Source: Saturnia japonica (lineage: Eukaryota; Arthropoda; Insecta; Lepidoptera; Saturniidae). Taken from it: a stretch of 64,000 nt of DNA. Under the pieces are notes generated by a model. It was given only the letters and a program-made list of their open reading frames with translations, searched no databases and had not been told where the DNA came from. The stretch is from assembly GCA_033032175.1 (NCBI GenBank), contig CM065319.1:15287018-15351017 (forward strand). The letters run 5' to 3'. Below are positions 29,106 through 40,016 of this stretch, piece after piece. How positions within the stretch are numbered: position 1 is the stretch's first letter; every line of letters starts with the position of its first letter. Made by a program: the position numbers and the translations under genes.

Positions 29106-30408
29106 CAAGGTGTCCAGAAAGGGTATCGGATATTTGTAAGTTCAATGAAACAAAAATTATTTGTATGCAATAAAAAAGTTTATTGTTTATTATTAGCATA
29201 TGAATTGGAGAATTATTTGGAAAAGATGATGTTATCCAAATGATGACCGTTACGTTGCTGGCACTCTTCTAAACGGAAACGAAGATTGGCGATAACACGT
29301 TGACACATAGCTATCGATATTGCTGCCATTTCTGACCTGATGTTTTGCTTTAACTGGGTTAGATTCGTCGGATTGTTTTGATAAACCTTACTTTTAAGGT
29401 ATCCCCATGCAAAATAGTCAAGCTGGCTAAGGTCGGGGCTTTTGGGAGGCCAGTTGATGTTACCCCTTCGCGAAATGACTTTATTAGGGAATAATTCGTT
29501 AACAACTTCCATTGGGTCATTTGAGGTATGGCAAGTGGCCCCATCTTGCTGGAACCACGTTCTTGAGTTGAAACCTGCAAACTCCTGCAACTCTGGGACC
29601 AAAAAATTTCGCAACATATCGCAATAACGGTCACTGTTCACATTAATTGCTCGGCCTCGTTGATCTTCATGAAAATAAGGACCAATTATGCCTTTAGCAG
29701 ACATAGCGGCCCAAACAACGACCTTTGGGCTATGCAGGGGTCGTTCATGCTTTCGTCTCGGATTCTCCACTGCCCAGTACCGACAATTCTGCTTATTAAC
29801 ATGACCATTCAGGTGAAAATTTGCTTCGTCACTGAACAGTATGTTGTTAAAGTTGTTAAATCGCTGCAGCATTTCGTTCGCAAAATTCAGTCGATTAGCA
29901 TAGTCCGTATCCTTCAATTCTTGAACCAATTGAATTTTATAGGCTTTTAGATGTAAGTCTTTCTTTAAAATCGAATGTAAAGACGATTTTTTGATGTTCA
30001 ACGCTTGGCTTCGCTTTCGGATGGATAAAGACGGATTTTGACGAACCGACGCCTCAACTTCTTCAATTGTTTCTTCATCGCGAACTGAACGAGGACGACC
30101 AGAGTTTTGAATTTTAACTGTCGCACCTGTATTCTCGAACATCCTGATCCATTTCCTAATGCTATCGTCACTTGGCGCGTGGCGTGTACGATATTCCGCA
30201 CGATAGAGACGTTGAGCAGTCACTATTGAATCACCATTACGATAATACGCTCGTACGCAAATTGCGCGATGCGTCCCCGAGTACTGTTCCATCGTGACTA
30301 AAACTCCACAAAATGGCGGACGCCACGAACCCCTCCCCGCACCCTTTAGACGCCCAGTTTCGAATATGGCGCGAAAACAAATACCCGATACCCTTTCTGG
30401 ACAACTTG
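29106..30408 (-). mobile_element. DD41D (rosa-type) mariner-family transposon, apparently intact
   Basis: A 1.30-kb element bounded by matching inverted ends, CAAGGTGTCCAGAAAGGGTA on the left and the same with CAAGTTGTCC on the right, about 28 bp each with few mismatches. Each end is flanked by TA (29104-29105 and 30409-30410), as expected of Tc1/mariner insertion. Inside is one uninterrupted transposase ORF on the - strand. Near-identical ends and an intact ORF suggest a young copy. Confidence 0.93.
29213..30292 (-). CDS. DD41D mariner-family transposase, full length
   Basis: An uninterrupted 359-residue ORF with an ATG start (MEQYSGTHRAI). The N-terminal part (about 1-115) carries paired helix-turn-helix DNA-binding segments with a GRPR motif near 65-68. 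The catalytic core follows: D155 in LFSDEANF, D250 in FQQDGATCH and D292 in SPDLSQLDYF. There are 41 residues between D250 and D292, the DD41D signature of rosa-type mariner relatives. Its role is cut-and-paste transposition at TA sites in the nucleus. Length (about 350 in the family), motifs and terminal repeats all agree, and no internal stop or frameshift is visible. Whether it is active cannot be told from sequence alone. Shorter overlapping frames on both strands are shadows. Confidence 0.94.
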   Translation of the reverse strand: MEQYSGTHRAICVRAYYRNGDSIVTAQRLYRAEYRTRHAPSDDSIRKWIRMFENTGATVKIQNSGRPRSVRDEETIEEVEASVRQNPSLSIRKRSQALNIKKSSLHSILKKDLHLKAYKIQLVQELKDTDYANRLNFANEMLQRFNNFNNILFSDEANFHLNGHVNKQNCRYWAVENPRRKHERPLHSPKVVVWAAMSAKGIIGPYFHEDQRGRAINVNSDRYCDMLRNFLVPELQEFAGFNSRTWFQQDGATCHTSNDPMEVVNELFPNKVISRRGNINWPPKSPDLSQLDYFAWGYLKSKVYQNNPTNLTQLKQNIRSEMAAISIAMCQRVIANLRFRLEECQQRNGHHLDNIIFSK

Positions 30409-31471
30409 TAGATAAAAAACTTTATTTCGATTTGTAGCGAAATAGTATTTATATATATTTTCGTTATTGTTTGAATAAAGATATTTATATTGATTGATCT
30501 ACATATACTAGAAATAACAAGATTGAATTCATTGTCGGCGTTCAAAATTATTTGTTTAACTGATTAACGAGGTTTTTGTTAAACATGTTCTGCGCTGACA
30601 CGGGCTGCGATAACAAATAAACAGAATACATAAAATAATCCAGCATTAATTTTTATCTAGATAATTAAATTAGGTAACTTGGGCATTTCATGTCAATTAA
30701 AATTGTTCTTTACATTATATTATTTAAATAAACACCGTAGAAGATATCATGGTTTCAAAATGACGCGCAACTAAAGAAATCACTCGCAGCGAAACGGTTG
30801 GCCGGTACTCGGCACCAATGATGAATTCACTCTCAATTCTCATCCATTTATCGAATAACCGCCTAAGAAATTTCAATTTAAAAATAAACTCTTCAGCTTT
30901 ACAATATTAATACAGACACTAGACTATTTAGTATTGATAACTATATAGTTAGTAGTCGGAATCTGAATAGGAGGTTGTTTTTAAACTAAAATTGGGTCGT
31001 GTCGTGAGCGTTGCGACAGAGTTTTGTTTAGCCATTGGCTTGTTACCGTTGGTCTATTCCTGCGTCGCATATTATGGGATGATAATGAATATTTCATTGT
31101 TCGATGCGACGATATTATTTGAATTTATGAAGGTAATCTCATGCTGTTGTTTTTAAACATATAGCTGTCGTTTAAATTCTTTTTGACAGTTTTGTATGTA
31201 TTCAAAATAACACATCGAATTTTAAAAATTTTTTTTTTAACTTTTTAATTACAAGTATGGAAAAATATGAGCGGGAATTTTTGCATATTGTAACAAAGAG
31301 TTCTACTCCATAAAGTTGCTTGCTAAAAAAACTTTTGCTTTATCGTGGTGAAAATAGTCACACTCGATTTTGTTTTTAAATAACGTATTAGTGCATATTT
31401 TAAAAAATATATTTGAAAGGGCCTTACATGTTATGTTTTAAAAAACTCGTTGATACTTGATTATATAACTG
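30409..31471. other. no confirmed gene; one hydrophobic open frame
   Basis: 30971-31156 on + is open for 61 codons without an early ATG and is hydrophobic (ATEFCLAIGLLPLVYSCVAY), with a possible GT donor (AAG then gtaatc) at 31133. The upstream boundary 'tgaatag' is a poor splice acceptor. It is reported as a question only. Confidence 0.2.
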
Positions 31472-31985
31472 ACTAGCCGTGCCCGGCTCCACTCACGTGG
31501 ACTGCAGAAAGCCCGCGTGAATCTTGCTCCCCGGCTCCCGGCTATTATAAAGACAAAATGCTTATTCTGAGCGTTCCTTAGAAGACAGACGTATACTCTC
31601 CCAGATATTTTTGTAGGTCTTTTTTAAGGTCTACAATTGTTTAGTATATTAATTTGCTATATCTCTTATGGTTTACTCAGCGTAAGTCATTTAAGCACAC
31701 GAATTGATTCACCATGAACAGTTTTTTTTTATTTGTGCGGAACCCTAATTCTTTTTCTAAAATAAAAATAGCCTAAGTTACTTCCTATAAAATCAGCTAT
31801 CTACCAGTGAAAGTCCGGTCAAAATCGGTCCAACCGTTTCGGAGATTACCCGGAATAAACAAACAGACAGACAGACAGACAAAAATTTTAAAAATGGGTG
31901 TTTTGTTAACTTTCGTATGCATTTAGTAAAAAGCTGTTATTTTGACTTTGCAAACAGTCACTTCAATTTTATTAATTGTATAGAT
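31472..31985 (+). repeat. dispersed repeat related to family D, with gac-tandem segment
   Basis: Starts 'actagccgtgcccggctcca', contains 'caaaatcggtccaaccgttt', 'cggagattacccggaataaa', then four 'gaca' repeats (31862-31878), and ends 'cgtatgcatttagtaaaaag' and 'attttattaattgtatagat'. Parts recur at 12590-12780 (-) and 20955-21065 (+). Confidence 0.65.
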
Positions 31986-32299
31986 TGATGTATGTAAGTC
32001 AGTTCATCATGCGATGGGTAATAAATATCTATGAAGCAAGTAAGTCGTCGATTTTATAAATAAGTAATTGAGTTAAATGTACTAGTTTATTTTGGATTTA
32101 GGGTAACCATACATATATAATTTTATTTTAATTAGGTGCTTAAAACCATCTGTCGCTCACGCTCGCTAACAGCTACTTGTGTGTGGTATGCTCGCTTGGT
32201 GCTCACGTTGCGGCTAGTGGTCAAACCGACTACCTACAAGTTGTAGCCGAACTAAACGTTTCACGGTTCAGGTTAAGGGTTATATTTAGATGATTAACA

Positions 32300-32412
32300 T
32301 GAGTGCCCTAAGCGCTCGCCCCCAAGTTCGGTGAAGCTGTAAAAGCCGCAGCGGCTCTGTTTTTGGATAGAGCCCCTAAGGCTAACAGTGTAGTCAGTTA
32401 AAAAAAAAAAAG
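32300..32412 (+). repeat. dispersed repeat family C, 3' tail only
   Basis: 'gagtgccctaagcgctcgcc', 'ttcggtgaagctgtaaaagc' and 'aaggctaacagtgtagtcag' followed by an A-run. This is the closest dispersed relative of the array unit at 13952-15050. Confidence 0.72.
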
Positions 32413-33139
32413 ACTTTCTTTAATTTATCTATTTTTTATATTTGCATAAATTACGCAGACTAATACCTAAAATATTGCTAATAAATACCGATAAATTATA
32501 ATAAAGAGTAGGTATTTAAAATCGCCTATTAGCCACGTACAGACGGTTACTCGATTTTAATAATTAGCTGAAAGATATCTGACCTCAATAAGTAGTACGT
32601 TGATAAATGTAATTGATGCCGAAGTAGCGTTTATTTTGTAAGTGATTGCCTAATTAAATATAACACTTTATATAAAAGTTAATGAAATTACCATATTTTC
32701 GACTTCTTTTTTAACTCTGCTGTTAAGTCTTATTTCTGTACACTTCATATTTAGAAGATCATAATTAAAGCCTGGCTTACTAGGTATGATTGAATAGTCA
32801 GGATGGTCAGATGTGCAGGAAAGCAAGCCCTGACTTACTGGAGTAGACACTACTAATCGGATCAGACACTTTGATTACTTGACCATGCAAACGATGTAAT
32901 ACATGATAATATGGTTAATTAGATCTGAACTACAATTTATCGAAATATTAACGACTATTCTTGTGGCTGTTACAGACCTAGCAAAAGTAGAGGTATATTG
33001 TGAGGTTGTAGAGGTTTGTATTGTATTAAGGGTCGGTGTTGAGGTGAGGTAGAGGTGTCGTGTCCTTAGCTTTAACTTCCGCCCTTTTTTGCCTGTTTCG
33101 GCGTTTGTAAGTCCTGTTCATTTTTAACACAGAAAAGCA

Positions 33140-33510
33140 ATTTCAATGATTTTTAGGAGTTCCCTGTTGTTGGGTACGCGTCACTTCCCCTCTGCGTGAG
33201 GGAGGGGGGGGGGTGTGACGTTTCCCCGGTTTGGACGGGCGTTTTGTTGCGCCGGATGCCCGTCTCGTAGATACCGTACGGATGCCAGTGGGCGACGTGA
33301 TGTTAGTGGTGAGGGGGTCCGGGGGGTGCAATAATGCACGACCGCTTGAGGTGCCGGGTCTTCAATGAAAGTCGATATCTTGTTGATTGTTCGCAGGACG
33401 ACCAAAGCTTTCTTCTTGTAGTTACTCGTTGCTTGTACTTGTAGACTCGTTGAATTACACCGTGCCCAATACGGCCCTTCTTCGAGCTTAAGTGGTTCGA
33501 GCAATGACCG
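33140..33510 (-). other. GC-rich island with an open - strand frame, unidentified
   Basis: A stretch with runs of G (nine or more at 33205-33214) and far higher GC than its surroundings. The - strand is open for about 107 codons (33504-33181), reading for example KKALVVLRTINKISTFIEDP, then proline-rich text. No motif is recognised. It could be a retroelement remnant or a fragment of a gene. I assign no function. Confidence 0.35.
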
Positions 33511-33984
33511 TGAAGAGAGCCCCGTTTTATTTTGTGTTTATTTCGTGTTTTAACTTTACTTTTCGCTTTGGTTGCCCTGTTAAACTCTTTATATTTCTCT
33601 CATTATATATCCTATGTACACATGTTATATATCAAAATTTTCCTCTTTGAATTATCTATCCATTACATATTCACTTATAATATACATTACGTATACATTC
33701 CGTACATAAGCCAAAAACAATGTAATTTACGGGCGACATCACTATTTTCTGCTCGTAAAATCTCTATAACATTTGATATACTTAATCTATTGGCTTACTT
33801 TATATGTTAATCTATTCTATATTAGCTATATTTTCACATATGTGACACACAATACATAATCGTTTATATACATCTTAACATACAACATGCAACTTGTAAT
33901 GTAGCGTATTCGCTTACATTTTTCTATAATATTGTCAATATTAATCTATTTTATTGTAACACATAATATATAACACGTCAATAT

Positions 33985-34195
33985 AATAATAACACAAAAT
34001 ACCCTAACCTAAGACACGAAAAACAACTGTTCTGTCGCCAACACCTGGTATATCTTCGAATTCAATGGTACAATATCAATGAAACCATTTCAACAAATCG
34101 GTTCATAAACAAAAAAGTTATGGCTGAACATCCATAAATAAAATCTCCTCTTCTTCTCCTTCTCCTTTTTTAAGTCTGTTAACAAATACCATTTA
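33985..34195 (+). repeat. family F copy 3
   Basis: 'tggtatatcttcgaattcaa', 'aaatcggttcataaacaaaa', 'aagttatggctgaacatcca' and an ending 'tccttttttaagtctgttaa'. It lacks the 5' part seen in copy 1. Confidence 0.6.
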
Positions 34196-36302
34196 CGTAA
34201 TAGATGAATATTCATATAAATAGCTTAAGGATAGAGAAGGTTAGCCGATTGTTGAGCAACATGCTTGTGAAGCCATTTTTTTTCTGCACTAAAATAATCA
34301 TTTGTAAACCTGCTTAATCAGCCTATATGTCTTAGTAAGAAGCTCCGTCGTTACCACAATGTGTATAATTGGCATCATGTTACTGCATACCTTCAAAGTA
34401 CGCGTAAAAATGTATTTAATTATGAAGATTGAAATGAATGTAAAACGCGCTTACATTTTAAAATTTGATAGGAAAATGCGTTATAAATCTCATTATTTAT
34501 TCACTATTATGTGTCTCTCTGTATATCACGAGCGACTGTCGTGTTTATGGTGTACGAATTGGCGCCGCGACGCTTGATTGTGATTGGTCGTAAATGTTGA
34601 ACAACCACCGAAATTTATTTATATAGCGTCAATTGCTTCAATGCTGTAACACTACAGACTTACAAATTAACAGTTTCGAATGATCATCTCGGGATCCATT
34701 CGTCTGTGGAAAATACGTTATAACTAACTCCCTCGTAGGTATTTACTTTAAAAGTGTCGAAATGGGCGGGCGATGACGCCGCTACAATGTATTTTTATAA
34801 TTGTTGTTTTAAAATAAACATAGTGGACCTTATATCACAGATTTTAATAAGGAAGAGCTTGAATAACAGTAATCAAGGCCAGTGTCGTTATATGGTCGGA
34901 ATGACCCTGAGAGCTTTTTGTTAGAGGCCCAAGCGTTCAGTTCATAAATACTTTAAAAAAATTCACGTTGATTATAATAACGGCTATGTTAGACCGTTTT
35001 TTATTATCCCACTGACCTACTTTTATGTAAGTTGAAAGGATGTAAATGATTAATTAAAAAGATTGCGAGTTGTTTTTTTTTTGCTTTAGTAGTTTATATG
35101 CAAATCTATTTTGTGAGGTGGAATTTTTGATTGGTGGACACAATGACTTATAAAAAGGGTGGTTGTGTATAAAAGTAGCCAACTTGACCACTGGTTTTGT
35201 ACTGTGTATACCATCAAGCATAATTCAGTCACTTTGTCGTGCTACTATAAGAGAAAAAAACCATCACTGCTTCTAATACCTGTACAAAGTACAACCCAGA
35301 AGCATTTAATGGTTTTTATACATGTAGGTAGAATTCAAAACAAAATATTTACAACAGTTGAATAAATATTATTGAGAACACCTTTGATAACGATTTATGT
35401 ATCAATAACCAGTTTAAAATCAACCTTAAATGTAAATAAAATGAAAGAAGTTATAGGTCATGTTATAATAGATGAGTATCCAGTTTAATAAGGCCCCAGA
35501 TGTACATTTGAATCATATTGTATACAGAACAAGTTACACTGGACATTTTTATTGAAAATGTTCCTGGTTCGATATAAAACCAATTTAAATCATTCGAAAC
35601 AAGTTCTGAATATTCAAATATTCAATCCTTAATGCAGTGGATGATGACATTGATGACAGTGATTTCCATATTATACACAACTCGCTGAGTAAAGGAGATG
35701 ATTCAGTTAAAAGATATTGTTTTATCATGGTTACCAATGCACAAAACAAAATGCAACAGATTTGAAGAAATGTCAGGAAAAAGATCGAAGATTATGTTTC
35801 TGATATGGAAATAATACTTAGATCACATTTAGTAAAGTACATAAATTTTATAATGAATAACATTAAAGAGATGTCAGTCACCATCTTGGAAGTTTCGTGT
35901 TCACAACGGTATTTATTCCTTTCAAGCTTCAGAGATATCATTTGAAGTATTATTTATTAACCGCCTAATAAACCTGCTATAAATTTAGTTTAATCTGAAA
36001 GTGATCACTTAAAATTTAAAACATAAACCGAAAGCCATCGCAATAGATTCCATTCCCTTGTCTACTAATGTACCTAATTAGTGCCAGTAAATATGCTAAA
36101 TGAAAGTCAGATATTCCAAATTGGAATTTGTAAACAAACTTCATTATATACGTCGCGTCGCACGCGCAACGATGTTGTTGTTGTTGTTACGTGCATGTTT
36201 ATGGTGCGGTCGTGGAGCGTCTACACGTGCCGGTTCTGTTGGTGTAATTTATAAACGACTGCGACATATAAATATATATTATTAATAGTCACGCATAAAG
36301 AT
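34196..36302. other. no gene recognised
   Basis: AT-rich sequence. Frames at 34359-34577, 35159-35365 and 36100-36285 have no motif; the last includes a run of GTT repeats read as leucines. Confidence 0.45.
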
Positions 36303-36467
36303 GGGTTTCCATGGTCCGTGGTATTGCGGGTTCACACGGACAGCCACGCACCGAACATTATGGTTACGAACTTGTCTACGTTACCACAGACGATGATCTT
36401 CCCATGGTGCGTCGGTGCGGGCTGGTCCGTGTTCATCCGCAAGATCACGGACCTTGGAAGGCCAACT
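36303..36467. mobile_element. short palindromic MITE (about 165 bp)
   Basis: The left arm 'ggtttccatggtccgtggta' continuing through 'ttgcgggttcacacggac' and the inverted right arm 'ggccttccaaggtccgtgat' continuing through 'cttgcggatgaacacggac' pair over about 50 bp each. Almost the whole element is inverted repeat, so single strands would fold into a long hairpin. No coding capacity; the 60-residue ORF inside is incidental. Confidence 0.78.
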
Positions 36468-37134
36468 TAAGACATAGTATATTTTGTCTTTAGTACTTAT
36501 ATAAAAAGGAGCATAATAGACATCGTAATCAAACATAATTATGTATTGTTTTGCAGTAAAATTCGAAAGTATATGAGCATGGACTCAAAGTCCATGTTGT
36601 ACTTAAGTCATGTTTTCACGTATAAATAATGCGACTTAGTAAGTAAACAAGGTAATGCGACGTGACAAATAACTTAAGATGTATTTACTCATTTAGTAAG
36701 TTATTGTTAGCTGTTGACTAATGGCTAATAGGATGGGTTACCGCGCCGCGCCGTAGATCGCAGGGAAGGAATTCGTCACTCCTAGAGAAAACGTCCCTGG
36801 AATTATTTAGAAGACTGTGCGTATTTAACAGTAACAGTATAGTAATTTTGCCAGAGATACAAAGAGAATTTTTTGTAAACTGTTTTCCCTTATTGCTAGA
36901 TTATTCTATGTATATTACGCACGGTAAATAACATCATGCTTTCTTGTTCTATAATAAAAATTAACCGCAAGTGACTATAGTGAAGCTCATTTATAATGAG
37001 AGTTCACAAGTTAATGTGGTTTTCGGAAAGGAATATCATGTATGAAATGGATATTTCGTATTCTGAATTACCATACAATTTTATAGAAACAAAAGATTTA
37101 AACGTAATCAAATTTCGCGTTGAGGCTAAAAATC

Positions 37135-38885
37135 TTATAGCCGCTCCAGACTCACACCGTGAATACCCGTGAAAGGGCGGGACTTGAGTGTGGATGGATT
37201 TCACGCCTGTTCACGGAGTTCACGCCAGTTAGTGCCTCGGTTTCCGTTCCGAATCGGTTTTTTGTTCTGTGAAGGGTTTGCGGCCGCGTCACGCGAACAG
37301 CGCGAACGCTTGTCCACATTCACAGCGTCGAAGTTCGATTCGTTATAAATCCAATATGCTCAAAATCAAATCAAAATAATCTTTATTCAAGTTAGGCCCT
37401 AAGAAGGCAATTATGAACGTCAAAACACTATTGCCGGTTCGGAAAACGTCCTAGACATCGAGAAGAACCGGTAAGAAACTCGATCGGGTTTATCTTTTTT
37501 TGTCAACTGTACAAATGTTAATATAACAGGTACAATAATAATAATTTAGTGAATGCACAGAGAGGGAGTCACTTCCAGACATCACTATCATTCACGTAAT
37601 GATCCACCCTATAATAACCTTTTCACAGTAAAACTCCTTTGACAAGGTCCTTGAACTTGTTGTCCGGTAAATCAGTAATATGCGTCGGGATCTTATTATA
37701 AAACCTGACACTATTACCTAAAAAAGTTTTATTGGACCTACTTAGTCTAAAACATGGTACAACTAATTTATCTCTATTTCTAGTATTAACATTATGCTGA
37801 TCTTTGGCAAACTCTAAATTGACTAAGTTTTTACGAATATACATTAAGTTATCAAGGATGTATTGGGAGAGCAAAGTTAAGATATTATATTCCTGAAATT
37901 TGTTCTTTAGTGATTCACGAGGTTTTATGTTGTAAATTGCACGAATTGCCCGTTTTTGTAATATAAATATGGTATCTACCTCAGCTGCTGAACCCCACAG
38001 CAAAATACCGTAAGATATTAAGCTATGGAAGTAAGTGAAGTAGACTAATCTTGCAGTGGCAATATCTTAATTGGCGAATCTTACGTATTACAAATGCAGC
38101 AGAGCTTAATCTTACCGCCAAAGTTTTAATGTGCGGACCCCATTGTAAATTAGAATCAAACGTAATACTCAAGAAAACAGTACTATCAACTAAGCCTACT
38201 AAATTCCCTTCTATCTTGATATTACTATCAACATGCCGGACATTGGGCAAGGCAAATCTCATACATTTGACATTGGTTGCATTTAGCAGTAAATTATTTA
38301 AAGCAAACCATTCAGAGATTGTAACTAAAATATTGTTTAATTGCCTAAGCTCCGAATCTATTCTTTTCACTTTGAATATAAGTGAAGTGTCGTCCGCAAA
38401 AAGAACCATGTCAGCGCCGTTTTCAAGTACTAGCGGTAGATCGTTTATATAAACGAGTAACAAAAGTGGTCCCAAAATCGATCTCGATCAAAGTCTAGAG
38501 AAGGGCAACAACTAACACTGTATTGTAATAATTCTATTAAACGTTTAAATTATTCAACATTAATGATGATAATATTGCCAGATTTGACGGTACTTTAGGT
38601 AGGTGTATCATGTTATAATTAACTTTTTTAAAGCATAATGAACTCATTCTGTTGCGATTCTTTGTTTATTTTGTGTCTTTATTAAGCAAATGATTATAAA
38701 ATGCCTGTGCACATAGATTCAAAGACGCAGCAGCTGAAGTTACGTCCGTTTAGTACCAGTGCGTGAACGTGGTGAGAACCCGACTATGATGAACATTGTG
38801 AGTGTGGAGAGTAGTTCGCGTTGCGCGGAGTTCACTGCGTGAATTCTCGCTGCGACTTCACGGCGCGAGTCTGGAGCGGCTATTG
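37135..38885. mobile_element. terminal-inverted-repeat element split by a LINE
   Basis: The left end at 37135 (ATAGCCGCTCCAGACTCACA) and the inverted right end at 38885 (ATAGCCGCTCCAGACTCGCG) match over about 27 bp, continuing into CCGTGAA. Between them, about 1.1 kb is a LINE fragment, leaving about 0.6 kb of element DNA rich in 'cacg' and 'cgtga' words. No transposase is seen, so this looks like a nonautonomous DNA transposon that later received a LINE. The target duplication is not resolved. Confidence 0.72.
37365..38497 (-). pseudogene. 5'-truncated LINE (Jockey/CR1-like) reverse transcriptase fragment
   Basis: The - strand encodes the C-terminal part of a non-LTR reverse transcriptase: GPLLLLVYINDLP, the catalytic MVLFADDTSLIF, ALNNLLLNATNVKCMRF, and after a frame change near 38015 SYGILLWGSAAEVDTIF, LQKRAIRAIYN and RFYNKIPTHITDLP. 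These are typical of Jockey/CR1 group ORF2 proteins. The copy starts abruptly in the RT domain near 38497 and ends near 37365 in a tail containing a repeated 'tgatttgattttga' motif, which I associate with lepidopteran Jockey-type 3' ends. It has no endonuclease domain or ORF1 and is dead. Confidence 0.88.
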
Positions 38886-40016
38886 TATGAAATTATAATA
38901 TTACTTTTGTGTTTGCCTATCAGCAACTATTACATATTTATAAAATAATACGTCAGGGACAGCTATGAGCTAAGTGTAGATAAAATAGTTTATTGAAACA
39001 AGAACCAAGTACTTACACATAATTCTTGTTCAAAATCAGCTAGGAATATACATTACACTTTTTTACTTACGCTGCAAGAAATCTTATCCGTAATATGATA
39101 TGCGTGTAGTAAATAACCAAATGAACACATTTAGATAAAGAAATTATCGGCGCGGCATTGTGTTAGGCGTTTTCCCCGTTCTCATAATATCATGTTGATA
39201 ATTATAACAGAACACCATAGATATGAGAGACAAACTGATTCATAAAAACATTTTTTAACCCATACTTCAATTCCACGCATCGTCAGATAACAGATGTATG
39301 CACACATCTTACTATTCGTACGTAGAGATTTTATAAATTCGATAATTTAAAATAGAAAATGCAGTGGCGTAGCTAGCATAGGTGTGGGACCCGAGGCTGG
39401 TAAATCGAGCTTTTGGGGTCGGATAGAGCAGAAAAGCTAAAATATGTATTGACCTTCCAAGTGGATGGCCTGTTTCTTTGTGTTTTATGTGGATACGTCT
39501 TTTTTCGTATTTTCTTGGCATTTATTAATTTATTTTATTATATGACACATAAAAAATAACATTGTGATCGTTTGTTTAAGTTTTGAAAAATAGTTCCTTA
39601 ACGCGCGTTTGGTGGATGGGAGCTACTCGGGATAGAGAGAGAGAGTAAACATATTTTGTTTCTAAGCGTATGTCTATGTATAAATATATTACAGCAGTAG
39701 CAGTGCGTCAGCTGTATGTATACGTTCCTATATACATTATAGATATATTTAAAATTGAATGTACTGATTAGGTCTATAATTTGTATATTCTTTTAAAATA
39801 TTACATAATTAATTTTTATAACAATTTTATTACCATTTCTTTATTGTGTTTACCGTTCCACAGTTCTGTTGTAATAATCGTATAAAAATAAAAGTAAATA
39901 AACGAAGTGCGTGTGTTTCGGTTAAACTATCCCGACACTTTGCGTTTCTTTATTTCATGATCGGGTGTCACCTCTAGTCGTGTAGCTCCCAATGCGGGCC
40001 GACGACTCTCTTCGAG
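38886..40016. other. no gene recognised
   Basis: AT-rich sequence with a short GA-repeat (39635-39650). No terminal repeat or coding frame is supported. Confidence 0.45.

Noticed and set aside
36100..36285. 61-residue + strand ORF
   Set aside because: Contains a leucine run from GTT/TTG repeats and no motif; it lies just before a MITE.
38051..38452. 133-residue + strand ORF
   Set aside because: It is the antisense of the LINE reverse transcriptase fragment.
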